In this document: piece after piece, positions 22,323 through 31,301 of the stretch
Numbering within the stretch: the stretch's first letter is position 1
Layout of the letters: every line of letters begins with the position of its first letter
Assembly: GCA_905221605.1 (NCBI GenBank)
Contig: CAJNDS010002662.1
Span: 40,001-104,000, forward strand
Length of the DNA: 64,000 bases
Reading direction: 5' to 3'
DNA from: Symbiodinium natans
Taxonomy: Eukaryota; Sar; Dinophyceae; Suessiales; Symbiodiniaceae
Translations under genes and position numbers: made by a program
Notes under the pieces: generated by a model
Seen by the model: the letters and a program-made list of their open reading frames with translations, nothing else
Told to the model about the DNA's origin: nothing
Database searches by the model: none

Positions 22323-24344
22323 CTAACGGCTGGAGACCGACAGCTTGCGGCGAGTAGTGGAGGGGTCCGTCACTCTCACCCAAAGACGTTTCGAGGTGGG
22401 AATTTTTACAAAGTCTTTCTTGGACTGCAGGGCCAAATGCCTGGCTTCAATGAGCTTGGCGCCTGTCGGAATGCTTGTGTCCGGCGGCGTGGAGATGACG
22501 ACAAGCCCCTCACTAACGCAAATGGCCAAGCCGGGCCAATCGCCGGGGTCAATGCTATAGTTAGTGGCCCATGGACGGTTCGCATCAGCGTACAGGGTTT
22601 GCAACCAGGGCTTAAACAGCTTGTACAGTTTGCAAAACCACTGCAGCAGCCTGATGACCTTGTCCAGGGTTCGTTTCGAAACATGGCGACCCTGTAAGGC
22701 TTCCTGCAACAGGCGCTTCAACTTCTGGACTTTTTCACCCGGAATGGAGAAAGTGCCAGAGCCAAAGGAAAAGTGCCAGCCTATCCAGTGGATACAAATG
22801 CCAAGCTGTAACTTGGCGTTGGACGGCGGTACGTTGAACAGAGCACAAAAGGCCAGTGTCATGCATGCTGTAAGGCCAATGACCTCCTGGTCCTGAAACA
22901 ACACAAAGTCGTCCACGTGGTCCAGTAGGGCGCGTCGAAGCCTTGTCCAAAGGTGTAACGTGCGAAGGAAAAGGCTTCCAAGGCGCTGGAACCCGAGTGC
23001 CGGGGAGTTTGCGCCAAAGGGACAAACGCGGTAAGAAAGCCCGCGTTGGCCAGGACCTGGGATCTTGGGGAGGGAGACCCCAAGAAGTCCCTGATCAGAG
23101 TCACGAACTCGGACCACTTTGTGAGCTGATTTGATGTCAAACGCAAACCCCGCGCACAGACCAGAGTGACACCGCAAAGAGAAAGAATCCCTGACATCGT
23201 CAATACCCGGGGGTGTGAACGTCTCGGGGATCGAGCAAGAGGGGTCAGTGCCACAGACAGTGGAGTCGACCACAAGGCGCAGCTTTTTGCCTTCAGCTTT
23301 GACGATGGACATCTTTTTAATGGCCAGCTTGTCGCCAAAACGTTCTCGAGCCGCTTCCAAAGAAACCAGCTCCAAGAACCAGCCATTGGCGGTCTCCTCG
23401 TCTACTAAGGCATGCCGGGTCGGAAGGTCCGCTTCAGCGCTCGACCAACTGCCATGACAAATGCCAAGCGATTGCTCGAGGGGATGGCCCCCTTCTTGTG
23501 GCAGGAAAACATTGGACAACGGAATGTTCCCATCAAAGCCAGTGGGCACCCCCTGTTCAAGACAGGTGAACAAGGACACGTCTCGATCCTGACAAATGCT
23601 TGGGACAGCTGCCAGAGCCTGAGGGCAGTATGGTTGTCCTGAGGATATTTCCCAGGAAACGGAAATGCCAGGGAAACGTGCAGAGAGCCAGTCCTGGAAC
23701 AGGCGACGCGGGGCGTCTACTTCCGAGCTTGAGAAAAGAGCCTCCGCGGATCTTCCCAAACCCAAAGTGCGCAAACGCTGAGAAAGACGACCCTGAAGGA
23801 GAAAATTCATCAGCTTGGGCCTAAGGTGTGCAAAGACGTCTGTAGCTCCTGAAGGTGGTGCACTCCAGTCTGGCATGGAGAGGATGCCGGCCCGGTCTTG
23901 CGAAGCCACGGGAGCCTCATGAAGGGCCTTGAGTTTGGCAAGCAGAGGTACCGTGGCGAGAGAGAGGGCACAGCCTACCCCTTGTTCCACATCGAAGAGG
24001 GGCAGGGCTCGCTCAGCGTACATGTCCGCTAGAGGGGGGGGGTACTCTGCAGATGCCCGACTGCAGAAGTTGCCGGCCTCATCACACAAACACTGCAAAG
24101 CCACGTGGGTCCCCTGGGTGTGTAGACATGTAGAGGCGAGAGCCTGAAAGGCCCTGAATGAAGTAGCCATAAGCCAAGCTCTGCGCATGTCAAGGTCGAC
24201 GGAACAAGCGGCCACGTGGACCAGATCCGCGCTGATGGATGCCAAGAAGTTTGTTGTAATCGGCTCCCCCCAAGCCACGCTGTTCGGAGGCTGTTCTAGC
24301 AAGACCTGCGCGCCGCAGGAAAAGCTGACATGCGCCGAACGCAA
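22323..24344 (-). pseudogene. Element A reverse transcriptase (with methyltransferase C-terminal half)
   Basis: 673 codons. Residues 1-115 continue the methyltransferase-like domain from the upstream frame (VLLEQPPNSVAW, then TAEYPPPLA-like end). RT follows at about 330-560: FAFDIKSAHK is motif A with D403, CPFGANSPALGF is motif B (441-452), and LDHVDDF is motif C with D478/D479. The usual YxDD is HVDD here. No 2OG oxygenase-like segment lies between methyltransferase and RT, unlike in B, C and D. The thumb/connection region runs into the frame end, and RNase H follows in another frame. It synthesises DNA from the element RNA if expressed as a frame-corrected polyprotein, but this copy is broken. 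Confidence 0.8.
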
Positions 24345-24883
24345 CGCACAAAGATCAGGTGGCTCTCCTGGACTCTAAGCGCCTGTGATGCCGACAGGTC
24401 AGGAAGGCCATCCAGGAACGCAGGAGTCCGAAGTGCTTTTGGGCCTCTAGGACGGAGTTTCAGGCGAGAGTATTCCCTGTATAGGGGAGCAGCGTGCGCA
24501 AGGGCCACCTGGTGGGACGTGCAAATGCGAAGCAAGTATTCAAAGAAATCGTCCTGGAGAGGATCTATGTTTGCGTCGATGAGAATGTCTATTGACAGAC
24601 AAGGCGCCCCCTTCTCCACGAAAGCTGAGCTGAGCGGCGAGCCCGCTCCCGCGCAAATGTCCAGGAAGAAGGGTTGCTTAAAATCCCGGACGGACTGTAG
24701 GACAGGAGTGATATGAGAGAAGGAAGGCGGAAACAGCCCTGGCATGGACTCCGCGGAGACCGGTGCAGGAGCTGGCTCTGGCTCGAAGCTGTTCGTGTCC
24801 GACGTGTCATCTTCGGGATTTGTGTGCTGGGGTGGCAGGCCCCTGGAGGATAATGTGTCGGAGGCAGACACAGCCAAAGCCAC
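24296..24883 (-). pseudogene. Element A methyltransferase-like domain, N-terminal half, catalytic Cys absent
   Basis: 195 codons with FFLDICAGAGSPLSSAF (SAM-binding motif I), a second acidic strand SIDIL, and AHAAPLYREYSRLKLRP at the position where relatives read APPC or GTPC followed by SxAR. The motif-IV Cys is replaced by Leu. LDGLPDLSASQALRVQ corresponds to the GLPxL block of B and C. Reading then passes by frameshift into the 22,323-24,344 frame. The relationship to C5-type methyltransferases is inferred from motif order. Loss of the Cys argues against catalysis in this copy. Confidence 0.65.
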
Positions 24884-25041
24884 CTCGTGACGAAGATCGG
24901 GCGTTGGAGGTTCAGAAACCTGCTTTGCCGAAGCAGCGGCTGCCGGAGCGGAAGAGCTTGGGAAGACAAAGGCAAAAAGGCAGGCGTGAACAAAGGCAGA
25001 CCGGACCCAGCTGCCTGCTCAAAAGATGGGTCCGGTCCCCC

Positions 25042-26373
25042 TCAATGCGGGGTGTCGGTATGCTGCCAGGCCGGGCGGTTGCCAAGACAAACCTTGCCAC
25101 TGGGAACCTTCACGGGACAAAGATGCACAAAGTGGCAAGACGGATTGTTATAGCCTGTGCGCTGACTCCAGCGCATGCAAAGGGTCTTGACTTCTCCGTT
25201 GATCTTTGCGCAGGATGCCCACTCCTGTCGGTTTGCGGAGGCCCCTTCGGAGTCGCCTTGGTTGCCCAAACCGGATCCCTCACGACCGGTGCCAAGGCTA
25301 CTCCCACGACCGCTTCCATCCCCCCTGCCTTTGCCGCGTCCGCGTCCGTTGCCAAAACCAGCAACGGGGCCAGTGCCCTTGCGTCCACCTGCTCCCTTGC
25401 CCTCCAGACGGAGCATGGCCTTGGGCAGAAAGACACGCGGTGCCAAAAGAGAAGCCAGCTCGCTACGGACAGCTGTGTTCTCATGGATACAGTCATCCAA
25501 AGACCAACCCTGCAAACGGAGTGCGGACACGGCCTCCCAAAAGCGGCGGTCTGCCTGCTCACATTCCAGTACATTGGGTGGGCGAAGGCCAATGCTGCTG
25601 TCAAAGCGAGCCGAGGCAAAACGCAGGAAGGTGGAATCGTACTTCTTAAGCGTCACCAAGTGCACGTCAGTGACCCTGGCCATGGCCACACTGTGCAAAC
25701 GCGGGACATCATCCCAAACGAGATCTGCCAGCTCGGTCCTGGCCAGCTTGCGAGGGCGCTGCAATTGCTGTTCTTCCAGCTCATGCACGGACATGCGCCA
25801 GCGCCAAGGAATGAAGCACCACTGATGGGACGAGGCTTGTTTAAAAGCCAAAGCAAGGAGACGAGCCGAAGGCGTACTGGAATCGTCCAAGACCTCGCTA
25901 GGATATGTCCGCAGAAAAGCAGCCCGAGGCTCTGCCGTTTTGTCCGAGGAGAGCTTAGCCGGGAAAGGCTCGTTCCATGATGCCGCAGCTGACGCGGCCT
26001 GGCTGGGGTCTGAAGCCGTGCTGAGGGAAGGATCCTGTGGCGAGGGAGGAGCGGAGGGGTGCGGCGGGGAAGGCACCACCGCCATGTATCCCTCAGAGCA
26101 GGCCAAGGAAAGCGCCCCGTGCCAAAGACACCGAAGGTCCGCAACTGTCACGGGGCCAAAGTCCAGAAGACCATGCGACTCCGACCACTGGTCCAACTGG
26201 TCCAAGGAGGTAGCCATGAACCCAAAGTTGCGAATGGTGTGGTTCAACTCCGAAAGGGAAGCAACGGCTTCTGGGAAATCCAGGTTTGGAGATTCCCAAA
26301 GCACTGACAGCGTGTCCGAGGGGGTCGGCTGTGCGAGTAGGCCTCTCCCATTGTCGCTCCCCGGGTCGGCCAT
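25042..26373 (-). CDS. Element A Gag-like protein
   Basis: About 443 codons if the Met at 26,373 (MADPGSDN) is used; the frame opens 14 codons earlier. A variable N-terminus with LDQLDQWSESHGLLDFG is followed by a Pro/Ser-rich linker. A conserved central part comes next (AFLRTYPSEVLDD, FIPWRWRMSVHELEE, RLHSVAMARVTDVHLV). It ends in a Gly/Arg/Lys-rich RGG-like stretch (GRGRGKGRGDGSGRG) and a Cys/His tail with CAK, LCMRWSQRTGYNNPSCHFVHLC. Basic plus Cys/His tails are typical nucleic-acid-binding Gag ends. It stops at TGA GGG, not the TGA CTA seen in B and C, and the following Pol is in another frame. Confidence 0.65.
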   Translation of the reverse strand: MADPGSDNGRGLLAQPTPSDTLSVLWESPNLDFPEAVASLSELNHTIRNFGFMATSLDQLDQWSESHGLLDFGPVTVADLRCLWHGALSLACSEGYMAVVPSPPHPSAPPSPQDPSLSTASDPSQAASAAASWNEPFPAKLSSDKTAEPRAAFLRTYPSEVLDDSSTPSARLLALAFKQASSHQWCFIPWRWRMSVHELEEQQLQRPRKLARTELADLVWDDVPRLHSVAMARVTDVHLVTLKKYDSTFLRFASARFDSSIGLRPPNVLECEQADRRFWEAVSALRLQGWSLDDCIHENTAVRSELASLLAPRVFLPKAMLRLEGKGAGGRKGTGPVAGFGNGRGRGKGRGDGSGRGSSLGTGREGSGLGNQGDSEGASANRQEWASCAKINGEVKTLCMRWSQRTGYNNPSCHFVHLCPVKVPSGKVCLGNRPAWQHTDTPH

Positions 26374-26711
26374 GGAACCTGTGCAAGCCCGAGTGCAGCA
26401 TTGGCAAACAAGCACAGTACGGGTGTGCGCGGGCCATGCATGTTCATGTTTTCAAAAGAGAGGAAGGAAAAGAGCAGCACTTGACGCACGCACAGACCCT
26501 AAAGCCAGGTTACCAGCCCATCACAGAAAGGACAAGGGAATCACTCCGAGAAATGCACCTGGAGAAAATAGAGGAGCGTCCACAGCCAGACCTGGGCGCG
26601 GGAGCATGTATGAGAAATAGCGCTGTACACAGAAGGCAAAGGAAGCCAGAAAAAGCACTGAGACTCTGATTTTTTGCTGGCAAGCTCAGATGCCAATCAC
26701 CCCCAAGAAGC

Positions 26712-27638
26712 TTAAAGCTTATGAGGGAAAATGCGGCGAGACAAAGCCAAAAGCACTCTGTGTACTGCCCCTGCCAAAGCAGACAAAGCTGAAATGGAGG
26801 AGGGGAAACTAAAAGCCAAATGCTGGGTTAGGCATTTGTCAGGCTTGCCCCTGTGCCCTCCTAAAAGCTTTGTAGCAAATGCCACAGCGGTGCCGGTGGG
26901 GAGATCTTCGCGCGTAAGAACGACCCCGCAGTGGCCAGCCCCGCAGTCTTGACATGTAGAGCGGCAGCAAATCTGAGTGACGGTAACTGTCTCGTTGATT
27001 TGGCTAAGCGGGAACGCATCCGAACCCATGCCAGTGGCCAAAGGCGGCGTAGTGTCCAGAGGCGGCGCCGGCGGCGGTTGGGGTCGGTCAGCCTGCGACA
27101 CCCAAAGCCAAAGCCACTGGCCAATGTCCCAGCCATGGTTGGCCTCCTTGGCACGCCGAAGCAAGGTCTCAACAGCCGAGTCCTGCTCCATCCAATAACG
27201 AAGCCAATCATCCTCCTCCCAGCCACCCGCACCGTTAAAGGAAGACGCCTCTTCCAACCACGAGTGCGCTCTGACGAGATCTGCAGGAGTCAGTCCAAGG
27301 GAACGATGGCCATTGGGAAAATGTGGCCACTTGCTATCCGAAGCAGCCTGCGCCGGTGCAGCTTGGGATGCCACGGCACCCGGGTTCTGGGTGGCTTTCT
27401 CCATCTCTTCGACCCAGTGAAAAGCCCAATCTCCAGAGCCAAAGCCGAAGACCGTGTCCATGTTTCCAGCAGCCTTCGTCAGAGGCGAAAATGCTGGCTC
27501 AGACGAGAGCCAGTGCCACAGCCATTCTGATGGCGAAAAGCCACTGGAGGCCGGCATGTGACGAGCATCCTCCAGCCAAGACACTGCCTTGTTCACATCA
27601 GCTTCTGCAAGGCCAAGGAAAATGTCAGTGTTTGCCAT
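26712..27638 (-). CDS. Element A W-rich repeat protein of unknown function
   Basis: 321 codons from the open frame, 308 from the more likely Met at 27,638 (MANTDIFLGL). I do not recognise the family. Two ~48-residue repeats are visible, at about 21-69 and 127-176. Each has the pattern L-x-x-A-D-hydrophobic...SWLE-(D/E)-A, a Gly/Ser turn, then (E/D)WLxxW, with two shorter half repeats (GDWAFHWVEE, IGQWLWLW). A compact Cys cluster (ICCRSTCQDCGAGHC, about 235-250) could bind zinc. It lies between YR and Gag with its own start. No counterpart is seen in B or C. It may be a captured protein-interaction module; its coding status rests on frame length and internal repeat structure. Confidence 0.5.
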   Translation of the reverse strand: MANTDIFLGLAEADVNKAVSWLEDARHMPASSGFSPSEWLWHWLSSEPAFSPLTKAAGNMDTVFGFGSGDWAFHWVEEMEKATQNPGAVASQAAPAQAASDSKWPHFPNGHRSLGLTPADLVRAHSWLEEASSFNGAGGWEEDDWLRYWMEQDSAVETLLRRAKEANHGWDIGQWLWLWVSQADRPQPPPAPPLDTTPPLATGMGSDAFPLSQINETVTVTQICCRSTCQDCGAGHCGVVLTREDLPTGTAVAFATKLLGGHRGKPDKCLTQHLAFSFPSSISALSALAGAVHRVLLALSRRIFPHKL

Positions 27639-27639
27639 T

Positions 27640-28275
27640 GCCAGCAAAAAGCGGGGGTGGGAAGAGCCACCAAGCAAAAGACACTCTCAGTGTCAAAGTA
27701 TGGGCAGGCTAAAGCAAAGCCAAAAGCTCCGAAGGTGAAGAGGAGAAATGTTGATGCACACGCTCAGAGTGCAACATCAAAGCACTGAAACTGCTGTGCA
27801 GCCACTATACAGGACGCTCACAGCGGTTCTGACACTCTGGGTGCGAGGCCAGGGGAAAAAGCTCTGCAATCCCGATCCACCCCTGAGGAGGTAAGAGCCA
27901 AAAGCTGGGCCGAAGCGATTACGCACTGAAGCTCTGAGGCAAGCTCTGACTGAAAGAAAAGGCAAACCATCTAAAGCATGAAAAGCACAGTGATGCGCAA
28001 GCTCACCGAAATCGAGATTCCCTTTTTGTTGACACCTATCGCCAAAGGTGATCCTAACTCAAAGGCAGATGCCCCTGCCGAAACAGGAGGGCCGTTTGTA
28101 AAGTGCGCGGCGTGTCCCAGGAGGTCCTGCTCCTGAAGCTCCAAAAGCATTACCACTCAGCGCGGACGACGGCCCCGCAGGCTATCTTATACGCTCTTCC
28201 TTGCCAGCACACCTGTGACACAGCAACATCGTAGTTGACCGCCCTGTGTATGGTTTTAGCCAGCCATGAAAAGGG
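27640..28275. other. Spacer inside element A
   Basis: No supported gene between the YR remnant and the W-rich ORF. Short open frames only. Confidence 0.5.
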
Positions 28276-29669
28276 CTAGGACCTAGGGCTGGCGGCGTCC
28301 AAAGACGCAGATGCAGCTTGAGATGCACCAAACGAAGCAATTGGCTGACTAGGTACAAGAGGAAGGGCGGCCACTAGCAAAGGATTTGCACCGTTGTGTT
28401 CAGAAGTCAATCCCTGGGAACGAAAAGGGACATCAAAACCTGAAGATGCGAAACCTTCCCTAACCAAAAGCTGTGGCTCTGATATAGGCGACTGAGCTCC
28501 ACGGTGTTGGGAAATGCTGGGGCGAAAGACACCGGTGCGAATCTTGCCAAGGATCGAAGCCTGAAGTGCCAGGGCAGCATGCGTGTCATCCCTACCGTAA
28601 AGAGTGACCGACGTGGTGCGACGATGTCCCTGTTCACGGCGTGCCATGTCGCCAGGGCCAAGCTGCGAACACCAAGACAGGACCGTTGCCTTGCAGGAAT
28701 GCAAAGTAAAGTTACGGAATGCGTAAAAACCTAGTCGGCCCCACATATTCAAGGCTGAACGCAGGCTACGCAAGGCGGATACATACGATGCTGGGCAAAA
28801 TGCAAAGTCGCAGGCATCATCCAAGAGCAACGAGCAGAAGAAGAGGGAGTCAGGCACCACATTGGGAGAGAGTTGTTCCAATGACCCCCACAGCGCATCC
28901 AAAAGCTGGAGCCAGCGGATGCCTCAAAGGCCGTAAATGCCCTCTACATAGAAAGCAAAAGCCATGCCTCGCCGAGAGGTTTTTTTTTTTTTTCGGTATG
29001 CAAGGCCGCGAATGATTAATGCTTGGGGGTCGAACAATAAAACTGCCCACGATGCATGCGATGCGTTCGCAAAGCGCAGCGAAACCCATATACAAGCCAA
29101 TGCGGAGCCGGCAAAAAGAGCAAGCTCAGGAGCGGAGGACAGGTCGAGCACAGGCGATTCAAGAAAAGCGACAAGTCCAGAGGAAGCGGCATGGCTTCAG
29201 AACGATCTGAAGATGGCTGGGCGGACAAAGCTCTGACCAGGCCTGAGTAAAGGTCTGGAAAAAGAAGGGCCACAGTTTTTAGCAACCAACGCAGCGCTTT
29301 CAAAGTATTAAGTGGAAAAGCCAAGGCAATTTGCTCCCGATCTAGGGAAAGGTCATCGTCTTGGGAACGGCTGCAATGGAGAGCGTATAATGCTTCGACC
29401 GCTGCGAGTTGGGAGAGGTTGTCCAAGGAATGACCGAGGTCAACGAGAAATTCAAAGTACGTCAAACACGCTTTGGCATAACGCAGGGCAGTTGTGTATG
29501 CGTTGAGCTGCAAGAGCATCAATGTCAAAGCAGGACCATTGGGTGATCCCTCGAGCTGTTGCAGCACAGAACTGTAAGGGCCAATGATATCCACCAGTGA
29601 ACGCCAGAGCAGCAAAATAGAGTCCCAGGCCTCTGAGTGCGGGGTGCTCTGAATAACAACACCCCCCAC
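28276..29669 (-). pseudogene. Element A tyrosine recombinase (HSxK class), frameshifted
   Basis: The N-terminal part is at 29,669-29,016 (AKACLTYFEFLVDLGHSLDNLSQLAAVEALYAL, the helical core-binding region). The C-terminal part is at 28,902-28,276 in another frame, with FTLHSCKATVLSW, EQGHRRTTSVTLYGRD and the Tyr nucleophile in YGRD. The region with the first catalytic Arg spans the frame change. The pattern matches the recombinases of C (HSLKAT...LGHH...TYGRD) and D. The HxxR Arg is Lys here too, and the second His of GHH has become Arg. Same position in the element as in C: first gene, before Gag. Confidence 0.7.
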
Positions 29670-30750
29670 ATTGGAGGCAAAAGCAGCAGAGTTAAGGCAA
29701 GCTCTGGGGTGTGGTCACGAGGCTTTAATGCTGCGGGTCCCTTAGGAGATGGGAGGACAAAGGAAGAAAGCCGGGAAAGATCAGTTTCTGAGACAGAGAC
29801 AGACCTCTCCCTTGCTGAGAAGCCGCCCGCGTGCCTCGAGCTGCTGATGGATAGATGGAGTATGCATATGCATGCTGGTAGCTGGGTTGAGGCAAAGGAG
29901 CTTCCCACTGCAGGAGTGCTCGATGCATATTAAACCTAATTGGGGCTGGCAAAGGGGTTACGTTAGGAACCGAGGCAACCGAAGGCCTAGTCCTAGGGCA
30001 AACCGTCCGGCAAGGTGCCGGCAAAGGTCGAGAGTCGCACAAGGCTGCACTGTGGCAACAACTGACCAAGAGCCGAAAGTCAATGAAGGCCGTGGTGTTG
30101 CAGACACATCAAGAGACTGCAATACAACGGTAAACGAGGTGAAAGGGATCGTTCACCTGGCGGCTTCTCTTCAACGGTATAGTTAAGAGTTGAAATGGTT
30201 GAAGTGGCATCAGTCAGATCACTGACTGAGGCTCGCCCTGGGCCCGGAGGATTATTCCTGTAACGCTTGACCCTGACTGGCGCAAAGGTAAAGGTGTCTT
30301 GGCCTGCAGACTGACCCGCATGTGGCTCACAAAGATCTAATGTGGGAGCTGCAGCATGCGTTCTGGGGTCAGTGGACATGTTCAAACACCAGGAAAGTCA
30401 GGGATGACTTATGGGAGTGGTGCGAAGTGCCCACAGCCGAACTGCACGATCAACAAGAACAGAGTGCAACCCGTAGAGAGGTCGGGAACCAAGATGAATG
30501 CCAAAGCAGGACTGCTGAACCTGAATCCGGGGAGCTTTATCCGAGAAGCTCCAAACTGAAGTCAAAGCAATTTACGCAATGCCAGGTTCGAGATCACTGA
30601 CATGATCCCCGACAGGAAACCAGCCGGAGCCGGACGACATCCATGTCCACACAGGAACGCTTGCACGCCGCCTATTGCGGAAAGAATTACGTAGCAGTGC
30701 AATGTGATGATGTAAAAACTGCAACAAATGTCTGGCTCCATGCTGCTATC
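29670..30750. other. 5' region of element A
   Basis: Lies between repeat A1 and the YR remnant. Minus-strand frames here are Pro/Ser-rich and broken; they may be the decayed start of the recombinase or a lost 5' ORF. Nothing recognisable. Confidence 0.4.
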
Positions 30751-30875
30751 AAAAGTAAAGCTAGCTAGCGATGCACTGAAAGCTGCACGTTTTTGGTGTG
30801 TGGCTTGAACCAAAAGCAACAAAGGACGGTGATCTTTCACAAACAGCAAACAGCTATGAGTAAACACATGACCCG
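30751..30875 (-). repeat. Element A terminal repeat A1
   Basis: 125-bp copy of 21,280-21,403. Its outer end abuts repeat A2 of element B directly (CCCG shared at the join). Confidence 0.9.
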
Positions 30876-31112
30876 ATCAAGAAAATTTCTGCACATGAAG
30901 GAAAAACGCAGTCAAGCAAAACGTGACCCACAAAAACTGCATTGCACATCAAGCACACTCACGCGCACAGGCAGTGATGCATTGTGCCCTCAAAGCATGC
31001 GCAGGTGACCAACTGCATATGTCCAAGAAAATCACAGTTTGAAAACGCTCGTACCCTCGCTGTCCTAAAATGAAAAAGGGATCGTAGATGCGCTTGCTTT
31101 CTACTGAATCCC
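30876..31112 (-). repeat. Element B terminal repeat A2
   Basis: About 237 bp, matching 38,093-38,329 (offset 7,217) without visible indels or substitutions. Confidence 0.9.
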
Positions 31113-31301
31113 TTTTCATAAAAGGATTTTCAAACCACCAAGAAAACTCTTTAGATGTTTTGGCAGGGAAATGCAAAGCTCAGCACTCACATGAAGGTGC
31201 ACTCGCAAAGCAACGGATCCCACATGCCTGAAAGCTCGGATGCACTCTTTTTTGTCGCATGGGGCGAAACGGATCTGGCGTCCGGCCCCTTCACCCCACT
31301 T

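Larger units (their letters stand above)
20935..30875 (-). mobile_element. Element A: YR retrotransposon with split direct repeats
   Basis: In its own direction (high to low) the element reads A1 (30,875-30,751), YR remnant, W-rich ORF, Gag, methyltransferase-RT, RNase H, B1 (21,581-21,402), A2 (21,403-21,280), B2 (21,114-20,935). B1 and B2 are 180 bp and look identical. A1 and A2 are about 124 bp and differ by one T in a homopolymer. This A1-ORFs-B1-A2-B2 layout is the PAT/Ngaro type known from YR retrotransposons. Several ORFs are frameshifted, so the copy is not autonomous although its repeats are young. Confidence 0.85.

Noticed and set aside
24763-25980. 405-codon plus-strand open frame opposite element A Gag
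   Set aside because: Fully antisense to a frame with recognisable Gag architecture. No motif of its own and codon use looks like a complement shadow.
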